Positions 1 to 11,600 of a DNA stretch of 64,000 nucleotides are shown here, in pieces (position 1 is the first letter of the stretch; each line of letters begins with the position of its first letter). Below the pieces are notes generated by a model. That model did not search any database, was not told the origin of the DNA, and saw nothing but the letters and a program-made list of their open reading frames with translations. Source of the DNA: Lasioglossum baleicum (lineage: Eukaryota > Arthropoda > Insecta > Hymenoptera > Halictidae); the NCBI RefSeq assembly GCF_051020765.1, contig NC_134943.1, forward strand, positions 4,092,001-4,156,000, read 5' to 3'. The position numbers were made by a program, and so were the translations under genes.

Positions 1-1158
1 ATCCGGAATATCAGTTTAAGTTGTCTTTACAGCTGTTAATGAATTTTTCTTTATGTATTCTACAGAATATATAATAGTCGTAAATGTTGTATCTATTATA
101 CTTTTTAAAATGTGCAGGATGTTTCATGAATATATTAGCGAGTTTTTTTTGTAGAGAGAATGTATGTAAATAATGAGGCAAACCGATATTTGAGCTACTA
201 TTATAGAAATACACACTGAAATAATGATACCTCCAGCAATGGCTGATGAATGATCTTGTCGATTCTGAATGGCTGTCATCGATAAAAGCATGCTTATTAG
301 CGTGCATTCAGGCACGTGGTCATTTTGTTCAATGTACCTATATGTGTAAGCATCACTGCAATTTCAAATATTATTATTTATATATATATTGAACGCGTTT
401 GACCATTTAAAATTTGTATCAATACACGTTTCATAAATATCCTTTTCTTTTTCCATATTATAAAATAATACACTATATTATTTTCCGTTAGTCATAAAAC
501 AGGACAATCTCCGCAATGCATTCACTCAAAAATTGAGCTATACTCTATATATTGTTTCACACTCTTCTTACAACTCCTCCGTGTGTACACCATCAATTTG
601 ATCGGTGAACACTCGGTTCGAGAGGAAAAACCATAATCACCGAGTTCAGCAAAGAACTGCTGCGGAATCTAATCGCAGACGTGATACGCAATGCTAACGT
701 CGTTGATTCCGGGCGGCTTCATTAGCGGCCGACGTACCGGTATTTGTTAAATTTATGGTAAATTAAGCTAACAGGGACAAGCCGACCATAACGCGGCGTG
801 ACATTCCGTTGGATTACGCGTTGATGAAGTCACGTTCGGAGAAAAACCGCAACATTGCCGCGCGCGTGGCTCGTCCACCAAGAACAACTGTATCTCGTGC
901 ATCAGCGTGTGTCGCTGAGGCGTGTCTTTATAAAACTCTTGTAAAATAAAGCAACGTTCCGCGAGACAATGAAACAGTAGTGCGGCGCGGAACAGTTCGT
1001 ACACGGCGTGCTAGTTCAACAAATGAACACACCCGGCAAATTACCTCTTTTTTATTCGAGACAAAGAGAGGACCGCGGCTACGGGCGCAGGGGCAAGAAT
1101 TACTGCGAGCGTGATGAAATTTCTTCGCAAACTTCGGCAGTTCCGGGCTTGTCGTTAT
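1..1158. other. Unannotated AT-rich stretch with a GC-rich tail
   Basis: I see no gene. The first ~600 bases are AT-rich. From about 600 to 1150 the DNA becomes CpG-rich, and the short open frames there look like chance. Confidence 0.4.
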
Positions 1159-1170
1159 CCCCCCCCCCCC
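1159..1170 (+). repeat. Poly-C run of 12
   Basis: Homopolymer of twelve C. A matching run of twelve G lies at 1354-1365, about 185 bases away. Confidence 0.9.
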
Positions 1171-1353
1171 GCCCCTGAAATTATATTTTATTATTGCCTC
1201 GGACAGTTAAACAGTCCCTTAGATTTCGTTCCCACCGTTTGGATTAGACACACACTTCCGTTGTCTTCCTTGTCGGTCTCTTAATTCTTCGGAGAACAGG
1301 TTGTTCCTCGTCCACGCGGCCGTACACCGGAAAATGGGGTTTCATTTTTTTTC

Positions 1354-1365
1354 GGGGGGGGGGGG
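1354..1365 (+). repeat. Poly-G run of 12
   Basis: Homopolymer of twelve G, complementary to the C run at 1159-1170. Length is likely polymorphic and prone to sequencing error. Confidence 0.9.
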
Positions 1366-2532
1366 TGGAAACTTTTGCGTATTCGTGCAACGGTCGCCGG
1401 AACAACCTGCAACTTGTACAAACTGTCCGCGGCGAAACAAACAGCCACCCGCGTAACTTTTATTACGATCTTATTTGGAGAATGTCCGCGTCACCGGATC
1501 GTGTAAACATAATGAAGCTACATTTTTTCGATCAAGTTTGCCGGAGCTTGTCGTGCTCGAAGGTAAATCAATTTCTCATATCCTACGCGAAATATTATTC
1601 TTACGCCACGCCCGATCGAATCGAGTTGCTCTTAACGAGAACGGATATTAATCGTTCCTCTATCTGGCGCGTTCACTGTGCGAATTTCGCTTTTAATAAT
1701 AGTCATATGAAAACATTAGAATAAATGAATGAGATTGTGACAGCAGAGCGTTCCAGCTTTAACATGAGCACAAGATTATCATTTATTTTTTACAAAATTA
1801 CAAGAAAAGTGAAATTTTTGAAAAATACATGTGGTACTGCAAGTTTAGAACGCAAATTTCAAGTACGAGAGAAGTAGAAGTTATCACAAAATGGCATTTT
1901 AAATTGCAAACTTGAGAGTAAAAGGTAAATTGCGAAAATTACGCGGGGAGCTAACTGCGAGACAGTAATGTCAATTAATAATTATTTTCCAGTTAATCCA
2001 TAAATATTCATTCATTGGACACTTCTAGAAAAATAACAATGACGGACACAATTTCAAAGAGAATATACATTATGATTTACCGTGTAAAATGAGCCCGAAT
2101 TTCACGAAATTGTACTAATAGGAGCATAAAGATTCCCATGTGATGGTAATCTGACTCGTGAACTTTCCAGAGCGCAAAGTTAATTCGCAGTCTCTACTAA
2201 ATAAACTCGGAAATTGTACCGTCTTTCGACGACACGGAAGAAATGTATCATTGGGGGGGAACACTTAACGATCCAGCGGCTCGATTGTTCCATCGACCGA
2301 GTGCTTTGCTCTGAATGAGCTCAGAAATTGTCAAATGACTCGTGAACGTTCAATCCTGATCCCAATTGTTTCGAGATCACGCCTCGGTGCGTATCCTTGC
2401 ACGAGAGCGAAACAAAAGAAAACAGAAAATCGAAACACACTACGGATCACAATTACTCGAATGCTTTGACACGTTTATTATTTCTTCTTACTTGACCATC
2501 ATTGATCTGATCTTGATTGTCATAGCTACACA
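1366..2532. other. Unannotated stretch
   Basis: The open frame at 1365-1724 (119 codons) begins in the G run and matches no family I recognise. Nothing else is supported. Confidence 0.4.
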
Positions 2533-3555
2533 TTTTCCAATCTCACTTTCTCGTAATAGTATCCTTCACATTATCTCAAGATTACGCCCATAAAAATGCT
2601 CCGCAATTACCACCGAACATCACAGCACAATGCTGTACAGAAATCACACGGAACCATTCGGAACGATCCATCCAATATTAGGAATATTTTTTCTCGATCA
2701 GCTTCAGTTATCGTATCTTTATTAATGAAACTCGCTGTACGAAAAAAATTACACGTGGCAATGTAGACATGGTAGTTTTCCAATCTCAGTTTCTCGTAAT
2801 CGTATCTTTCTCTTTATATCATGGTTACGTCCTGCCATATGCTCCGTAATTATCACCGGAAGGCAAGATACCACCGAACATCACAGCACAATGCTGTGCA
2901 GAAATCACGCGCAACCATTCGGAACGATCCATCCAATATTAGGAATATTTTTTCTCGATCAGCTTCAGTTATCGTATCTTTATTAATAAAACTCGCTGTA
3001 CGAAAAAAATTACACGTGACAATGTAGACATGGTAGTTTTCCAATCTCAGTTTCTCGTAATCGTATTTTTCTCTTTATATCGTGGTTACGTCCTGCCATA
3101 TGCTCCGTAATTATCACCGGAAGGCAAGATACCACCGAACATCACAGCACAATGCTGTGCAGAAATCACACGCAACCATTCGGAACGATCCATCCAATAT
3201 TAGGAATATTTTTTCTCGATCAGCTTCAGTTATCGTATCTTTATTAATGAAACTCGCTGTACGAAAAAAATTACACGTGGCAATGTAGACATGGTAGTTT
3301 TCCAATCTCAGTTTCTCGTAATCGTATCTTTCTCTTTATATCATGGTTACGTCCTGCCATATGCTCCGTAATTATCACCGGAAGGCAAGATACCACCGAA
3401 CATCACAGCACAATGCTGTACAGAAATCACGCGCAACCACTCGAAACGGTCCGTTCCATATTTGGAACATTTGTTCCCGTTCAGCATCGATGATTGCACT
3501 TTTATTAATGAAACTCGCCCGAAACAAATCACACGTAACAGAGCACGGTAGCAAC
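2533..3555 (+). repeat. Tandem array, 261-bp period, about four copies
   Basis: Direct tandem repeat with copies at about 2533-2775, 2776-3036, 3037-3297 and 3298-3555. The anchor ACCGAACATCACAGCAC recurs exactly 261 bases apart. Copies 2 and 3 are nearly identical. Copy 1 is 243 bp because it lacks 18 bp between two short ACCACCG-like direct repeats. Copy 4 diverges strongly in its second half, as expected for the edge of an array. The period is divisible by three, so open frames of about 68 codons (+) and 63 codons (-) recur in each central copy. All end at stops inside the unit, so I do not call them genes. This looks like a minisatellite or small satellite block; no transposon ends are visible. 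Confidence 0.93.
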
Positions 3556-6500
3556 GATTTCACGGAGAAGGAATTTCGCAGAGCGTTGCGAAGGTGTAAG
3601 TGTCCGTCCATAATTATCGCAGGCCCCGACACCCCCCGCCCGCTGGTGAACAAAGACGAGTCCGTGCGTTGTCGACGACGATTCGTTCTTTTTATCGAAC
3701 AATTAGATTCCAAGGACACCGGGGAACACGGGCGAAAGTTGGTAATAGGGGACCAGTCGGTTGTACACGAAATTTCCGGGAGTGCTTTGCAAACCTCGTA
3801 AACTCGAGCAACCGTTACGGCACCGAAGCAAATCCAAATTTTACGCTCGATAAACGCGGATCGTCATTCACGTGCATCCACCGATACCTATGCTCGGAGG
3901 TTGTAAGGTATAGAACGAGCGAAGAGTTCAAAGGACGGAACGGAATACGAAAAGGATCAACAGAGGCGCCTGGGTGCCCCATCATTCCCCCCCACCCCTC
4001 GTCGTCGTTTCGACGGTGTTGCAATTGGTACGGGCGTCGATCGAACCGATTTTAATTGGTAGCTCGTTTAAAATCACCGAGGGGTGAGTACACAATGGAG
4101 ATTAATTCCTTTCCGCGAGAAGGTAAACGAATAGCCATTTGCCGGGGGTGTTACCGTCGATCGGCATCGAGCCGGTTATTTTCATTTTAATCGACTTAAG
4201 GGGTGAGGGGGAGGGAGAGGGAGAGGGAGAGGGACATTGAAGCACAGGCGACTATGGGAGGCTTGTCGTGAAATAGCGGCCCCATCGGAGGAGCTGGGCG
4301 CGAGACTCTATTTCGACTCTTTAATGCCCGGCCGTTCGCGGCCGGAGTCTTTTAATAAAGTGCAAATCTTGCGTCATTGAGCCTCGTAACGTTCTCCTTT
4401 ACGGTTTACAGGGATATCTCGAAAGGCAGAGTCCCTATTATACCGTGCCGCGCGCGCCGAGTATCCTTATTGCGCGACTCTGCAATTGTCTCTCGTCGGG
4501 TTATCGTCTGCCGCTTCTCATTCCGTAATCGTCCCCATCCGGAGCTTTGTTCCAGGAGAACCCGGCTACGTATAGTTACACATACACAGAGAGACAGACG
4601 CGCGTATACACGGGAGAATAAGCAGAACGTTTCTTTTCCCTCTCCCCGTAGAAAAAAAAAGGGAAAACTGTAAAGTGGAAGCGCTTTAATGCCCGATGCC
4701 GCCTACCTTTTCCATCACTGACTTCCTTCGCCCGTTGCAGAGCGAAAATCACCGGAGAGGCGTAGACCAGCCACCAAACGGCGAGCAGCAACATCGTCAT
4801 ATCACTTCGTCCCCTCGTCCTTTCCTTGTTCCACGTTACAACAACGTCGAGGCCCGAAATCGCGGGGGCGCGCGCGAGCCACCGAATCGCGGTGTCACTT
4901 TACACGGGACCCAGCCCCTGGCGACTTGAATTCCTGACAGAGGTAAACACGGTGCAGCCCGTTTAATCGTCGATCGACCACCCACACCGCTTACGCTCGG
5001 ACGTGCACCGGGAACGAGAAACCGGACCGTGCAGGAACGAGAGGAACGCGGGCATTAATCGAAAATATTTTTCTCCCGGTGAAATCGGCCGGTGGTCAAA
5101 CGCCGGTGAACAAAAGCCGACAAAAACAGACCGGATCGGGCCGACCCGCCAGCGAGAGACCGACGACCAATCGAATTTTTCAACTCTTCGGCCCGCGATG
5201 GCCGGTGATTGCTGCACAGATACCGGGGTCCTCGGACACTCGACTGTTTTGCAATCATTCGCGGACGAGCGACCACAAAGAACGCTACTCTTCCTCTCCC
5301 CTCGGCGAATTTTATTAATCGATCTCTCGAACAGGCTCTGTTCCGGTATGAATTTCTGATTGCCACATGCGAATACCTCTGTCACCAGGAATCAACGTCG
5401 TCGTCGTCCGATTATCGGAGGATAGTGTACAGTCTCAAGAAATCGATTCACTGAACCCGCGAAAACGTTTGAAACGCGACTCTCGCGCGTTCACGTGCGC
5501 CTGCCGAATATATTTCGTTCGAACGAACGCGAGCCCTCTGATGATCGCGAGTGTCGCTATATCGATCCGGAGCGTAATTACTCGTCAAGCTGCGGATTCA
5601 GTTTGCGTGGAATCGAACGGAGCGCGCGTCAAAGAAGCGCGACTTTAAAAGGGGACCGAAGAGCAATCACTGAAGACGCTTGTACACAACGCGCGCGCGA
5701 AATGATTCGCTAAGATCGCGACGACACTTGCGGCACTCGCGTGACCGATCGACGATCTCGTTAATCGTGGCTCTCACAATAAGTCCTGCATCTCGGAGAT
5801 CGTCACCGTGGCCGTATGTCACTGAAACTGATTTTATTTCAACTGGTAAACCGGGTCCACGAAGCGGGTGCAATTATCCATGAAGCAATCGGGTGATTGC
5901 CGTGTGTTCACACGCGTGTTCAAGTGATCACGGGTACTTGGTACGCGTCGAGACGAAGGGCACACCAAGCAGATTCGCAAGAGAGCGCGTGCAGTTGTGC
6001 CTGGACCGAAACTGAGCAACGAACACGCGGCCCGCGAACGCGAATGCCCGGCGCGCGAGCCGAGACTGCGCCCTCCAACGTTTCCCCATAATACACGCAC
6101 GCCCCTGTTCCCCTTCAACACCACCAAACTGGCCCCCTCTCGCTTCCTTTGTCCCCCGGATCCCTCCGTTGCTCTCAGTCTCCCTCAGTAACCCAGACCT
6201 CACCCTCGCACGCCTCTCTTTTTCTCGCCATCGCTCACCTCCACGATCGAGACCGCCACCCGTCTTACCTCTGCTGCAACACCCTTCCTTGTTCCACCCC
6301 CTTACACCCTCGTTGCACAACCCCTCTGTAAGCTCTCCGTTCTCCAACCCTTTCCTCGTTACCCTCCTACCCTTGATAATTTCAGATTTCTGCGGCTTGA
6401 CCGAGATACAACCGACCACCGTCAGCCGCTTTGGTTAGCGGCCGATCCCTGCTCGAACTTGGTGATCTACGGACGTCGCAGGAACTTCCGGTCGCGTTTC

Positions 6501-6650
6501 GACCTTTCCTGGATTGTCACGGGAAACAACGGAGGATGCACCGCGCGCGACGCGACGTACCCGGCATCACGATCGCGATAAAATTGAATTGCGCGGTTCC
6601 TAATCGAACTTAGTTGTTGCACGGCCTGCGGAAGCGATTCTAATTCGCAG
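3556..6650. other. CpG-rich block without a recognised gene
   Basis: About 3.1 kb that is clearly richer in G, C and CpG than its flanks, with many overlapping open frames on both strands. None resembles a known protein, and frames of this length are expected by chance at this base composition. It could be a regulatory island or hold non-coding first exons. Nothing in the sequence decides between these. Confidence 0.4.
4200..4233 (+). other. Predicted G-quadruplex motif
   Basis: Six runs of three or more G separated by one- to three-base loops (GGGGTGAGGGGGAGGGAGAG followed by further GGGAGA units). This meets the standard four-tract rule several times over on the + strand. Confidence 0.75.
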
Positions 6651-7733
6651 ACCGCCAGTCTGTGAGAGGAATGTCGAAGAACGGGCTCGTGTATCGCGAT
6701 CTAGATAACAGAGGGATAGTCGTAATTTGTAATCGAACTTGGAGAAGTTCGAGGTGCAGGACACTCTCAGCTTGGTAGACTGTTAGGCTGGGAATTAGGG
6801 ATTTATTGTTTCGTTGTCTCTAGTTGAATGCTACACTCTGCTGCGAGATATTATTAGGTTGTAGCAATATGAAATACCCGATTTTAGAGTGCTAATGTTA
6901 TGAGGCGTTTGCTATTGCAATCCACAGGATCATTATACATAATTTTTACGTACAAAGCTGATCTTTAAGGTCTCACTCTGAATCTTGATTTAGATATTCA
7001 ATTTTACTTTTAAATAATGTTTATTTGATTGGAGCATTATTTCACAATTGATAAATTTTTTACCAGACAATAATAATCTACTTTGATAATTCACCAGATC
7101 TTCCGGCATTCGTATTTACAAGAATTAGAATAGGCAGGTCATGACCAGACGCACCCAACCCAGCCAATTCCTATTCAGCGCGACGCGTTCTTACTTGGCG
7201 AATCTTCAAATTTGATTTTCGCGAAAATGAAATCGGAGACAACAAAACAGTAATATACATTGTTTCACTGCTTTTTACAGCCAGATTTACACGGTTGACA
7301 GGACAACCTGTATAAATCGGATATTTTTCTGCATAAAATAATGATCCTAATTAATATGTTCATGCTTGCCCACATTGTAGCATAAAGTAGAATGTTCACA
7401 ATGCAAGACAAACGCGACAATAGTGCATTAAGTATGCACGGATTATACTTTGATATCGAAATATACGCCACGCGAAGTATACATCTTACACTAAAGTTAT
7501 AATAAGCTTGGTTTATAAAATAAAATTGTGTGTAAGCTTCTACGTAGCATTCGCGTATCTATATCTTAATGGCAGAACCTAACGCAATATTGCAAGAACG
7601 TAATTGCCAGTAGTATAATAAAGTCATTCAGAGGTGTAGATTTTCGAGCATGCAACAAATAAAGAATAATGAAATGGCAGTGATAGACAAATAGATTTAG
7701 TATCTTTGTACTTGTTTTTACAAATTGTGTATA
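6651..7733. other. AT-rich stretch, nothing seen
   Basis: No gene, repeat or RNA is supported. Only short open frames in AT-rich sequence. Confidence 0.4.
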
Positions 7734-8689
7734 CAGTCGGTCACAAAAATATTGGTACACTCTTAAAAAGACGATCAATTTTTTAATATTGGACCATGCG
7801 ATTTGAACTTTTTTGGAAAGCAAGAGCAATTAGGTGACGACAGGATGTGAAAAGAAATTTTTTCAAAAATTGCATTAGATCGGAATTGTAGAAAAACTAC
7901 TAAAAGTTGCATTTTCAACTTTTTTATATGGGCCCATATCGAAAATTGAAAAAGTACATTTTGTAGATCTGTGTCAATTACATGCACTGTGAAAGTTTTA
8001 TAGAAATCGGTTGATGCTGGAAAAAATGACAGGCATTGACAGAAGTAAGAATCCTTAGATTTATTGCAGTTACAGGCCGAAAATCATGAAACATTGCAAT
8101 TTTCACCATCTTTAAACGTTTGTAGCTCATTGCATCGTCGACCGATTTTGACGAAATTTTCAGAATATGTTTAATTCACACAGATCTACAAAACGTATTT
8201 TATAAATTTTCAATATAGGCCTACATAAAAAAGTTGTGAACTGCAACTTTTAGCATTTTCTCTACAATTCCGATCTATTGTAATCTTGCTTTAGATTCCG
8301 GTCGTTTCTGAAATTGGAACGATAGCGTGACTCTAAGGTAAAGATGATGTGAAAATAATACTGAGGTTGGTTCGACGAAACGGTTACGAAAAACTTCGGA
8401 GTGCTGAGGATTACGTAATCGAATGTCGTTTGCGGTGTCAATAGACGAACTGATCGATCAGCTGGGAACCGCTCGCGGGGAACGGTGGGACGGCGCGCCG
8501 AACTGATCGATAGATCGATGTCAGTTTATTCAAATATATACAACATGATACAGTCAACCAAGGTGTGCACAATAACGATGTATTGATAAAGATTGTATAA
8601 CGAAATAAATTTGAGAATCTTTAACGAGGTTAAACAAATTTGGAAAAAATCTCTAACAAATTTTGTCCCAATATTTTTGTGACCGACTG
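7734..8689. mobile_element. TA-flanked terminal-inverted-repeat element (foldback family A1)
   Basis: The left end CAGTCGGTCACAAAAATATT is matched in inverted orientation at the right end (ATATTTTTGTGACCGACTG). Both ends are flanked by TA, as for Tc1/mariner insertions. Inside, segments around 7865-8010 and 8140-8280 are inverted copies of each other; for example the left TAGATCGGAATTGTAGAAAA pairs with a right TTTTCTCTACAATTCCGATC type block. A segment at about 8285-8640 breaks the right arm and is GC-richer. There is no transposase frame, so this is a non-autonomous element. The inner core resembles the elements at 14827 and 18151, although the outer terminal repeats differ. Confidence 0.85.
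8285..8640 (-). other. Insert within the foldback element, possible solo LTR
   Basis: This segment has no partner in the element's left arm and contains a GC-rich stretch (8440-8510). On the minus strand an AATAAA signal lies inside TTGAATAAACTGACATCGAT, similar in layout to insect LTR retrotransposon R regions. I cannot place the ends or a target duplication, so solo LTR is only a guess. Confidence 0.25.
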
Positions 8690-8691
8690 TA

Positions 8692-11600
8692 CAACGTAAA
8701 TCGATTAAATTAAAAAAAAAAGAATAACAATTGTATGTATTTTTAAGACTACAAATTTTCTAACAATAGTCTAGAAACTATTTCAAGCAGCTATTCTAAA
8801 ATTTTTCAGGTCTATTCTAATATCTGATCTAAATCATTTAATTAATTATCCTTTCAAACCAGTGGAAGAGCATCTGGCAAATCAAACGATTGCTCGATTT
8901 AATTGATATTACTCGGATCGTATTTCTATTCAGGGATTACTTAATTAAAACTATAAAAACCGTGGAAAAATATTTAACCCACTCAAATGTCCGCGTAAAT
9001 AATTTCAATCATTGATGGCGGGGCGAGTCGAAGTCTATTTTTAATTACTTTCTCCTCTATCAACCTTGTGATTGAAGCCACGGTCGCAGAACCCACAAAA
9101 AGTAGCCCGCTATATCATAATTGGATTATCGAATTCCGAAAGATTGAAGTGTTTAAAAGAAATAATCACGAGCGAAGGATGGTCCGGGCAGGAAACGGTG
9201 AAATTCTTTGCTGATTATTCGCCGGCGAAGAATCCGAGCAAGTCCGTTTCGAAGCTCTTTTCTTCGTTCTTCACAGTTGGGATATTGGATTCCGAGTTAT
9301 TGAAATGTCCGAGAAAATTAGTCTTGTTGGCAGGGCCCTGTGACCCCATAATTCCTGTCGCTGATATTCGCTTGGTATACACCGATTTCGAAAATTTCCC
9401 CTCGTTAATCCTTGGTTTAAATCATGCTCGACTTCGTTCCCGTTGCGCTCTCTCGCGCACGCTGCCTCGCCGATCAGGCGAACTTTCTTGGAAGGTACCG
9501 TAGTATAACGTATAGCTTAGCCGACCCCGCGGATTTATATCGTCCAACAGCGAACGTACATCAGAAAACGCGCGGCAAAAAAAGTCACTCGTCACGAGGC
9601 TGCAGACGTTTATGGAAATCTCCATTTTTATAGTCGAACAGGAAAGTGTTAACAAGTCAAAGTCACCTGCGGTATCAGCTTTGGTTCGCAAACACTGACC
9701 GAAAATTTATTTATGGAGGAAAAACATGATTTAATGCAAGACAAAAAATTTTATTTATTTCGAGAAAAAGTGATCTGAAATTGTATAAATTGCATTCAGC
9801 AAATGCATAAAATCACGTATTGAATCATCCCACAATTAATGCGATTTTTTCTCACACCTATTTGAAAATCGATTAACCGAAGCTACACCAGTAATTAATC
9901 TGGGATATATAGAGCATCGCAGAAAGTATGAACGAGTTACGACCAGTCAAAATTAATAACCACTATAACTAATTACATCCTCCAAAATCGAGTTGAATGT
10001 TTGTAGTAGTAATTAGACGTATATCATCTGCGTTTGTGGATTATCATCCGTATGTGGCTCCGCGCAAACACGTTTCAAATCACGCGGCTTTCCTTGCAAT
10101 TGTTATGGTAATTAATTGGCTGCGTAAATGAAATTTAATTGTGATCAAAGTCGATAGATTTGAATCCCTATATTAAAGGATAATTAAATAATTAGTGGAA
10201 CATATTGGACGGGTGTAACTGAGGGAACGTCCTCTAATAATTATAAACATTAAATGATGCATTTCCAGCGACCACGTGCCATTGTATAAACGAAAAAGCG
10301 CAAGTTACATGTTCCTGAAATTTTGCCGGGGTGTGGCCAATTTGTTTGTGCAGCAACAATTTGGAAAAAGGTACGAGAGCGACATCTGCGTGCAGATTGA
10401 CCGCTGCAAAAATGACGATGCAACATGCGGTCTAACAGCGGCCATTCAATAGACCGAAAAGTTTCTTCCAGCAAGAAATTCAGGAAGCCATTACGAGATG
10501 AAGAAAGTCCGTACAAAGTAGGGGACACTATGTAGAAAACTGATGCACACACACTTCGATCCACAGACGGCTATAAGCTAGTGTAATTCTTCATATATCC
10601 TTCGTCGATGTTTCATCACATCCGCAACTTTTAATTCGCGGTTCGAAATTTCTCGAGCTCGTTCACCGAATCAGTTAATAATCTCTCGGGATAATTGAAA
10701 TAAATTTTTTACCGCAATGAATTCTTTCTATCGTACATCTGGATTACGATTTTTCATGCAAGTTCACGCTTTTATGGACCATTCAGCGAAATTGAATAGT
10801 TTTATTAGATAACAGAGAGAAAACGTTTGTATTATGCAGATTTTATTCAGACGCAGTAAACGCACCCGCAATACACACGCGATATACCAAATATTTTCTT
10901 TCGTCACGTTTTGTTGGTACACAACCTGGTGACTAATAATCGTGTCACGATATACCGTTTTTAATTCGTGACCTGATTTCATATTGCTTCTAATAATTAA
11001 TATCCTGTACGAATACGATTGTAGCATATATGGTGACTTGTAATACATGTGCTGTAACAAATTCCCAATTTTCGGGCAACGCAGTGTCGATTTGAAATTT
11101 GTACCAAAACGAGTCAAGTAAAAGTGCTTGAATCGTGTATCGAGGTGTAGCGACAAAAATAATTTGTTATTTAGTACAGCGAAATCACGTGTTATTAGTA
11201 GGCTAAATCTATCGATGTATTGATTTGCATGCGCGGCATTCACGGTTACCCGATTGTAATTGAACTATTGCTGTTGCAACAATGGGGAGGCTATGCATGT
11301 ATGCTTCGTGTACTACTAAATAAACAGTATCAAATCACCCATTCCTAACTGTATCCGACAATTGAGTTCTGATAGCAGAGAAGTTCGTTGGCATAAATAG
11401 AGATACACTGAAGATTAGGTATTATATGTACGCATCGAACCGGGTCCGGTAACAATGAACGCTTTTTTTGACGACATCGAAAGGCGCGATCAAAGCTATT
11501 TGTGCAACAAATACCACCGAACGAATTTTTAGCGATAATATCGGTGTTCATTTATAACGTTTCAACGATAGAAAATGCCATCGAGAAAATCGATGGGTTT

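Noticed and set aside
2533..3555. Regularly spaced repeats as a possible CRISPR array
   Set aside because: The whole 261-bp unit repeats without unique spacers, and the genome is eukaryotic.
3343..3801. Plus-strand frame of 152 codons starting in the last tandem copy
   Set aside because: It opens only because the fourth copy has diverged past the stop present in the other copies. The downstream part is unrelated GC-rich sequence.
4963..5385. Overlapping frames on both strands in the CpG-rich block
   Set aside because: Several frames of 80-140 codons overlap on both strands, the pattern expected from base composition and not from a gene.
5641..5670. TTTAAAAGGGGACC followed by TCACT as a core promoter
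   Set aside because: The spacing to the initiator-like sequence is short of the usual ~30 bases, and nothing downstream identifies a transcript.
10764..11243. Minus-strand open frame of 159 codons
   Set aside because: Long for AT-rich DNA, but the translation shows no domain, signal or family pattern that I recognise and no splice context. Probably chance.
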